Source: 2-12-FULL-42-15 sp964196565 (lineage in GTDB: Bacteria > Pseudomonadota > Gammaproteobacteria > Coxiellales > Coxiellaceae). Taken from it: a stretch of 47,156 bases of DNA. The stretch is taken from contig CAXMUH010000069.1 of NCBI GenBank assembly GCA_964196565.1, forward strand, positions 1-47,156, in the 5' to 3' direction. This document shows positions 42,426 to 47,156 of this stretch, one piece after another (the first letter of the stretch is position 1; each line of letters starts with the position of its first letter). The notes below the pieces were generated by a model. It was not told where the DNA came from. It ran no database searches and saw nothing but the letters and a program-made list of their open reading frames with translations. The position numbers and the translations under genes were made by a program.

Positions 42426-42660
42426 CTGTTTACTATGAGGAATGAATTGTGATAAACCGGCAGCGTGCAATACTTAAATCAGTAATGATCGTGTTTTTTT
42501 CAACGACATTATATGTTTATTTGTTTCGAAGTAAACATATTGAAAAAATCCTCCCTGGTTTGTTGGCTACGTTTTTGAGCTTATTAAAGTCTAGCTCGCG
42601 CAATAACATGCCTGCACATGAAATAATAGTCAGGGATAAGCCGGTAACAAAATTAAAGCC
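42381..42660 (+). repeat. Direct repeat, copy 1 (end of unknown gene plus start of giant gene)
   Basis: This segment matches 46857-47137 along its length at high identity, including the last bases of the unknown gene, the 23-bp spacer with its GAGG ribosome site and the first 70 codons of the giant gene. The copy continues to the end of the window, so the full repeat is longer. Confidence 0.85.
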
Positions 42661-45600
42661 AATTGAATATTGCACAGAAATATCGGCAGATTTAATTCAA
42701 GCTGAATCGCTAAGTTTTGCAGCAGCTCGTCATTTATTGCAAGCGCCTGGCTCAGAATTTAGGATAAATAACTTTTTTATATTATCACAAAGCAATGTCC
42801 AGGTATTACCTTCTTTGTCACCAGTTAACCCTACTCAATGGGCTGTTTATACCAGTGAAGGATTCCAAGATCCGAGTGGACTGGCGCTCGCTTTACAACG
42901 CCTCGATTCAGCGGGTGAAAAAGTGGGAACAGAAGTGCGAGTTAACAGCCAGGTTGGTGGGGATCAGTTTAATGCGCGCACTTGCATGACGAATCTAAAC
43001 GGCGATTTTCGTGCCGTTTTTCAGACAACAACATCAGGATCTGGTTTAAATTCGCCGCGTGTTAGAGATTTTAATCCAAATGGTATTCCACAAGGTGACG
43101 AATACTCACTGAATGTTATCACTGAGGGTGATCAGAGCAATGCGGTTTGTGCTGGAAATATGGTTGTTTGGACAAGCAACCATCTTGGTTTAAATAAATT
43201 ATTTGCACGCTGTAAAGTTGGGGGGGTATGGCAAGAGACAGTTGCAGTAGCGAACATCAGTAACGCTTACCAACAGCAGCCAAGTCTAATAAATTCTTTT
43301 GATTTTTTAAGTCAACTGGTTGTGTTTGAAAGTAATCATACTGGGATTTCTGAAATTTATGCACAGGCATTTAATACGACTTGCAACGCATTAACATCGA
43401 CAATTCCTATCAGTCAAGCGGGCGGAACCCTACCGAGCGTTACCGTACTTGATAACAGTGAATACGTGACAAGCTATTTACAGAATAATGAGATTAAAGC
43501 TCAGCGTTTAGATGCAGACTATACAAGAACTGGGGCACAGGTCGCTGTTGCTAATGATGTGAGTGTAAAAACCAGTGTTGCACCGCTCACCTCTGGTGGT
43601 TTTGCGGTTGGTTATGAGAGCGCAGATAATGTTTATGTGCAATATTTTGATTATGGAAATACGCCATGGTTTGATGCTGTAGAAGTTGGCTTTAGTGGAA
43701 ATGCGCGACGTCCGAGTCTTGGTTTTATGCAAAGTATTTATAGTCCTATAGATAGTTTAGGTTCTATGTTAGTCGTGAGTGATCATAATGATGATATTTG
43801 GGGTTTTATTTATAATGCCCCACCTGTGATTAGATTTACATCCGTTGGTTCAATACCCATTCCGATTGAAAGATCAGAAGTACCTTTAAATCAGGATAAA
43901 TTTATTGGTGATCCGGATCATTATGTATTGAGCTCTGCCGTGCTGACAACAAACATTACTCAAGATGTTTTTGCGATTACAAATGTTAATCCAATATTTA
44001 GTATTAACGGAAACGCAAGTGATACTTTAGCTCTATCTGGGCAAGCATCATTTGCTACATACTTACAAGAACTGAATAAAATCACCTACAGGCCTGATCA
44101 TAACCAACCAGGCGACCGCGTTATCACTTATACACTCACAGATCCATCAGACGCACAAGGTTCTGCGGATATAGTTGCAAATGTAAGTAACTTAGTTACT
44201 GCAAGTCCGCCGATATTAAATGTGAATGCCAGTTTTGCATTGGAAGATCAATGGGCATCCCTAGATATTCAAGCGCAGCTGATTGCACCTGAAGATGAAA
44301 CTTTATCTATTGAAATAAGCAATATTCCAGTAGATTCCATGCTGCGTTACTCGGATAGTTCCAGTGAATTTATTTCAGTGCCAATCGTGAATAATGCTAT
44401 ACATTTACAAGCTTTCCAACTGAATCAATTGCAAATTATGTTAAGAGAACATGGCAGTGGTGTCTTTAGTTTGCAAGTTGAAGCAAGCGCAATGGACAAA
44501 ATAGGTGGTTCGGAATCGACAATAAAAACGTTAGCTCTAACTGTTGAGGCTGTTGCGGATATGCCGATATTAACGGCACAAGATGCAGTAGGATTGGAAG
44601 ATCAACCGATTGCGCTTAATGTGAGTGCTGCGCTAACCGATGATTCTGAAATTTTAGCAGTTGAATTTGACAATGTTCCGGTAGAAGCGGTGTTAGATCA
44701 AGGAACTTTAGTGAATACTGTTTGGCATTTAACCTCCGAACAATTAATAAATTTAATGCTAACGCCTGCGCTTAATTTTAAAGGGCAAATTCCTTTGCAA
44801 GTTAGAGCCATATCGACGGAAACTTCCAACTTAGATACGGCGGTACAAATACGTGATTTTAACGTCGAGGTTATCGCAGTTGCAGATATGCCGATAGTCA
44901 CCGTGCAAAATGTCACAGGATTTGAAGATCAACCGATACTGCTTGATGTGAGTGCAGCATTATCCGATAGTTCTGAAAGTTTAACGATTGAATTTCACAA
45001 TGTACCGGCAGAAGCAGTGTTAGATCAAGGAACTTTAGTGAATACTGTTTGGCATTTAACCTCCGAACAATTAGTAAATTTAATGCTAACGCCTGCGCTT
45101 AATTTTAAAGGGCAAATTCCTTTGCAAGTTCGGGCCATATCGACGGAAATTCCCAACTCAGATACGGCGGTACAAATACGCGATTTTAACGTCGAGGTTA
45201 TCGCGGTTGAGGATCCGCCTAGTTTCTCCCCGATTATTAATGCACCAGCTGTTATTGAAACTAATGAGGATGCGGCTTTAAATTTAAATATTTCAGTTAT
45301 TCCGCCGTTGATTAATGCTAATGTTTCAGTTGTACTATCGAATTTATTTGATTCGATGAGATTAAGCTATTTAAATCAAGCTTTAGATCGGATAAATATT
45401 CTAATTTCAGCTGGCAAAGCAGCTTTACGTATAAGCGAGTTAAATGAATTAATGTTGTTGCCGCAGCCCAATTACGCTGGAAGTATATCGATGCAGGTGA
45501 CGGCAGAAACCTATTTGAAAAATACACTTGTAGGCCAATCTGAAAAAAGCATTATCTTAGTTGTGCATCCAGTGGCAGATGCGCCAGTTGCAAACGATGT

Positions 45601-46822
45601 GACTTATTCATTGATGGAAGATTCGACTCAAGCTTTGCAGCAGAATTATTTGCAATACGTCACTGATGTTGATTCTAATGATCGTGCAATATTGTTTTCT
45701 GTAAATGGAGATCAAGCTAGATCTTTAAGGTCTCAATACGGTGATTTTATTTGGTTTAGTAATGGTAATTTTAGTTATTCAGTACGTTTGGATAATGTGC
45801 GTTACCTTGATGCAGGAGAGTTTATCCCAGATTGTTATAATTTAACGGTGAGAGACAATGCTAATCTAACCGCAACTGGAAGAGTGACTTTTAATATATA
45901 TGGTGTTAATAGTGCGCCAATTATTATTAGAACGATTAGCTCGGCATTGGTATTAAATGTCAGTCAACCATTTGCATTTGATGTTGATCATTTTTGCGAC
46001 CCAGAAAACCATGCTTGGTCTTTACAAGTGAATACTCCAGAAGATTCAGCAATACCTTCTTGGATGTCTGTGAATGCAAGTGATCATACCATTTCTGGAT
46101 TTCCGGATAGTTCACAAATAGTCACTGTGATCTTAACAGCTTTAGATGAACATTCGGCGATGTCATTGCCATTATTGCTAAATATCCAGGTTAATGCAGG
46201 GACTTTACAACCGCCGCCACAATCCAGTAGCAACAGTGAAGCATTTCCGTGGCTTTTAGCCGGGTTGATTGCTGGAAGTGGTATTTTTGGCGTGATTTTA
46301 ATCATTGCCAGCATACGTAGCTATCATAAGTGCCGTGATCGCCGCATTTTAAATAAAGCTGCGAAAGCTGGTGCTTTTGGTGTATCGATGAACATGATGG
46401 ACGTTGAGTTTAATGATTTACCTGAGCTATCGATGGACATGATAGATGTTCTTTCTTTAAATAATGCACGATCTGTTTATGAGATGACTTCAGATGAAGA
46501 AGTTGATCCTCCAATTATAAGGCATAGGAATCGATTTGAAAAATCTTTGTTAGATCGGAGGCATTTTGATTCAAACCACCCTGATTACGTTAGCAATTTA
46601 CCTACACCGCAAATATTGAATTCGCTGGATCTATTCGGCCTGCCGCCTATTGAAGAGCTCTCTGAGAATAGTGAGGGGAGTTCGACAAATGATCCTGAGG
46701 CAAAAGTTATTGATGATCTTGCCAGACAAACACAAGTCAATGCTTTTAATTTGTTTCAACAGGCTCAAGCTGTTCCTGAAGATGAAAATAATACTGTGGA
46801 GTCAGATCAACCTTGTTTGTAA
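42449..46822 (+). CDS. Giant cadherin-repeat membrane protein with C-terminal anchor and cytoplasmic tail
   Basis: The 1457-residue protein starts at GTG with GAGG 8 bases before it. Residues 10-26 form a signal or signal anchor. Residues 115-455 are beta-rich with propeller-like units (LALQRLDSAGEKVGTEVRVN). Residues 457-1150 form six cadherin/VCBS-like domains with the motif .EDQPIALNVSAAL; domains 702-810 and 811-919 are near-identical 109-residue repeats. Residues 1152-1250 resemble a dystroglycan-type cadherin (CADG) domain (VDHFCDPENHAWSLQV, DHTISGFP). A membrane segment at about 1268-1290 (WLLAGLIAGSGIFGVILIIA) is followed by a 165-residue hydrophilic acidic tail. Such domains act in adhesion. 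A membrane anchor followed by a tail is unusual for a bacterial adhesin. A paralogue follows at 46926. Confidence 0.75.
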   Translation: MINRQRAILKSVMIVFFSTTLYVYLFRSKHIEKILPGLLATFLSLLKSSSRNNMPAHEIIVRDKPVTKLKPIEYCTEISADLIQAESLSFAAARHLLQAPGSEFRINNFFILSQSNVQVLPSLSPVNPTQWAVYTSEGFQDPSGLALALQRLDSAGEKVGTEVRVNSQVGGDQFNARTCMTNLNGDFRAVFQTTTSGSGLNSPRVRDFNPNGIPQGDEYSLNVITEGDQSNAVCAGNMVVWTSNHLGLNKLFARCKVGGVWQETVAVANISNAYQQQPSLINSFDFLSQLVVFESNHTGISEIYAQAFNTTCNALTSTIPISQAGGTLPSVTVLDNSEYVTSYLQNNEIKAQRLDADYTRTGAQVAVANDVSVKTSVAPLTSGGFAVGYESADNVYVQYFDYGNTPWFDAVEVGFSGNARRPSLGFMQSIYSPIDSLGSMLVVSDHNDDIWGFIYNAPPVIRFTSVGSIPIPIERSEVPLNQDKFIGDPDHYVLSSAVLTTNITQDVFAITNVNPIFSINGNASDTLALSGQASFATYLQELNKITYRPDHNQPGDRVITYTLTDPSDAQGSADIVANVSNLVTASPPILNVNASFALEDQWASLDIQAQLIAPEDETLSIEISNIPVDSMLRYSDSSSEFISVPIVNNAIHLQAFQLNQLQIMLREHGSGVFSLQVEASAMDKIGGSESTIKTLALTVEAVADMPILTAQDAVGLEDQPIALNVSAALTDDSEILAVEFDNVPVEAVLDQGTLVNTVWHLTSEQLINLMLTPALNFKGQIPLQVRAISTETSNLDTAVQIRDFNVEVIAVADMPIVTVQNVTGFEDQPILLDVSAALSDSSESLTIEFHNVPAEAVLDQGTLVNTVWHLTSEQLVNLMLTPALNFKGQIPLQVRAISTEIPNSDTAVQIRDFNVEVIAVEDPPSFSPIINAPAVIETNEDAALNLNISVIPPLINANVSVVLSNLFDSMRLSYLNQALDRINILISAGKAALRISELNELMLLPQPNYAGSISMQVTAETYLKNTLVGQSEKSIILVVHPVADAPVANDVTYSLMEDSTQALQQNYLQYVTDVDSNDRAILFSVNGDQARSLRSQYGDFIWFSNGNFSYSVRLDNVRYLDAGEFIPDCYNLTVRDNANLTATGRVTFNIYGVNSAPIIIRTISSALVLNVSQPFAFDVDHFCDPENHAWSLQVNTPEDSAIPSWMSVNASDHTISGFPDSSQIVTVILTALDEHSAMSLPLLLNIQVNAGTLQPPPQSSSNSEAFPWLLAGLIAGSGIFGVILIIASIRSYHKCRDRRILNKAAKAGAFGVSMNMMDVEFNDLPELSMDMIDVLSLNNARSVYEMTSDEEVDPPIIRHRNRFEKSLLDRRHFDSNHPDYVSNLPTPQILNSLDLFGLPPIEELSENSEGSSTNDPEAKVIDDLARQTQVNAFNLFQQAQAVPEDENNTVESDQPCL
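44552..45205 (+). repeat. Two 327-bp tandem repeats inside the giant gene
   Basis: Units 44552-44878 and 44879-45205 are exactly 327 bp each (109 codons). The second half of the units, from the shared GATCAAGGAACTTTAGTGAA onward, is nearly identical. The first 140 bases differ much more. This points to a recent duplication or gene conversion limited to part of the unit. Confidence 0.85.
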
Positions 46823-46856
46823 TTTGGCGCGCGGCTTGTCGTTGCAATCTTATCTA

Positions 46857-47137
46857 CAAGCTATGAACTGTATTTTACAGTCAGATGAAAAACTTAGTAT
46901 AACTGTTTACTATGAGGAATGAATTGTGAGAAACCAGCAGCGTGCAATACTTAAATCAGTAATGATCGTGTTTTTTTCCACAGCATTATATGTTTATTTG
47001 TTTCGAAGTAAGCATATTGGAAAAATTCTCCCTGGTTTATTGGCTTCCGTTTTATCCTTATTAAAGTTTAGCTCGCGCAATAATGTGCCTGCTCATGAAA
47101 TAATAGTCAGGGATAAGCTGGTAACAAAGTATAAGCC
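46857..47137 (+). repeat. Direct repeat, copy 2
   Basis: This is the counterpart of 42381-42660. The first 45 bases come from the end of the unknown gene but are frame-disrupted here and no longer code for it. The GAGGAATGAATT ribosome site is unchanged. Confidence 0.85.
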
Positions 47138-47156
47138 ACTTGAATACCCAGAAATG
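46926..47156 (+). CDS. Second giant surface protein, 5' end only
   Basis: A GTG with the same GAGG spacing starts 77 codons that run off the window. The protein begins MRNQQRAILKSVMIVFFSTA and differs from the first 74 residues of the gene at 42449 at 11 positions by my alignment. Most changes are conservative, suggesting that both copies are functional. The hydrophobic N-terminal anchor and the PAHEIIVRDK segment are kept. After residue 72 the two sequences start to diverge (PLEYPEM against PIEYCTE). Confidence 0.85.
   Translation, partial: MRNQQRAILKSVMIVFFSTALYVYLFRSKHIGKILPGLLASVLSLLKFSSRNNVPAHEIIVRDKLVTKYKPLEYPEM

Noticed and set aside
42449..46822. Eukaryotic contamination as the source of the dystroglycan-like protein
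   Set aside because: The gene has a bacterial ribosome site, no introns, a linked bacterial-type neighbour and a tandem copy, and the domain types are known in bacteria.
1..47156. tRNA, rRNA, CRISPR, riboswitch and insertion sequences
   Set aside because: The gaps were read for T-loop motifs, regularly spaced repeats and transposase frames; none were found.

Overview
The window is typical gammaproteobacterial chromosome (roughly 40% GC by eye) followed by an accessory tail. The housekeeping part carries several gammaproteobacterial signatures. These are darP/yjgA, the rne/rluC divergent pair, the yceD-rpmF-plsX-fabH-fabD-fabG-acpP-fabF run, the mltG-tmk-holB-tatD run, ycaR-kdsB and potABCD. 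Ankyrin, LRR and histone H1-like proteins, amino-acid and purine permeases and very large repeat proteins suggest a host-associated member of the Legionellales/Coxiellales type. That placement is inference from gene content only; I cannot name a species.

Layout. 1-12.7 kb is almost all minus strand. It holds yehS (cut by the window edge) and darP, then a tight four-gene operon (BarA-type HPt protein, ubiG, gph, pfkA). Next come a zinc-type CDF exporter with sohB, a histone H1-like protein with a dienelactone hydrolase, an M32 carboxypeptidase, and potABCD. 12.7-15.2 kb (plus strand) has cysZ, ycaR, kdsB and a macrodomain protein. 15.4-19 kb is rne and rluC, diverging from a 430-bp leader region. 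19-21.5 kb holds an orphan DUF4143 ATPase and a Bcr/CflA-type drug exporter. 21.6-27.8 kb is the L32/fatty-acid synthesis operon. 27.9-30.8 kb is an insertion of an unknown membrane protein and an APC permease. It sits exactly where many gammaproteobacteria have pabC, and it separates fabF from mltG-tmk-holB-tatD-purine permease (31.3-36.2 kb).

36.2-47.2 kb is the accessory region. It contains a possible gene remnant, a small cysteine-rich secreted protein, and a minus-strand pair encoding an ankyrin protein and an F-box-like/LRR protein. It also contains a secreted YVTN beta-propeller, an unrecognised 403-residue protein and a 1457-residue cadherin-repeat membrane protein. A second copy of the giant gene begins at 46926 and runs off the window, together with duplicated DNA from the end of the preceding gene. 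This part is therefore a tandem paralogue array.

Three families of short palindromic intergenic elements occur: 862-904 with a half copy at 27812-27836; 5795-5825 with 25319-25346; and 12725-12858 with 15311-15393. Several promoters are legible. The most informative is an extended -10 six bases upstream of the darP ATG, which predicts a leaderless mRNA. Another overlaps an upstream ATG of the HPt gene and so fixes its start at 3654. No tRNA, rRNA, CRISPR array or insertion sequence was seen.
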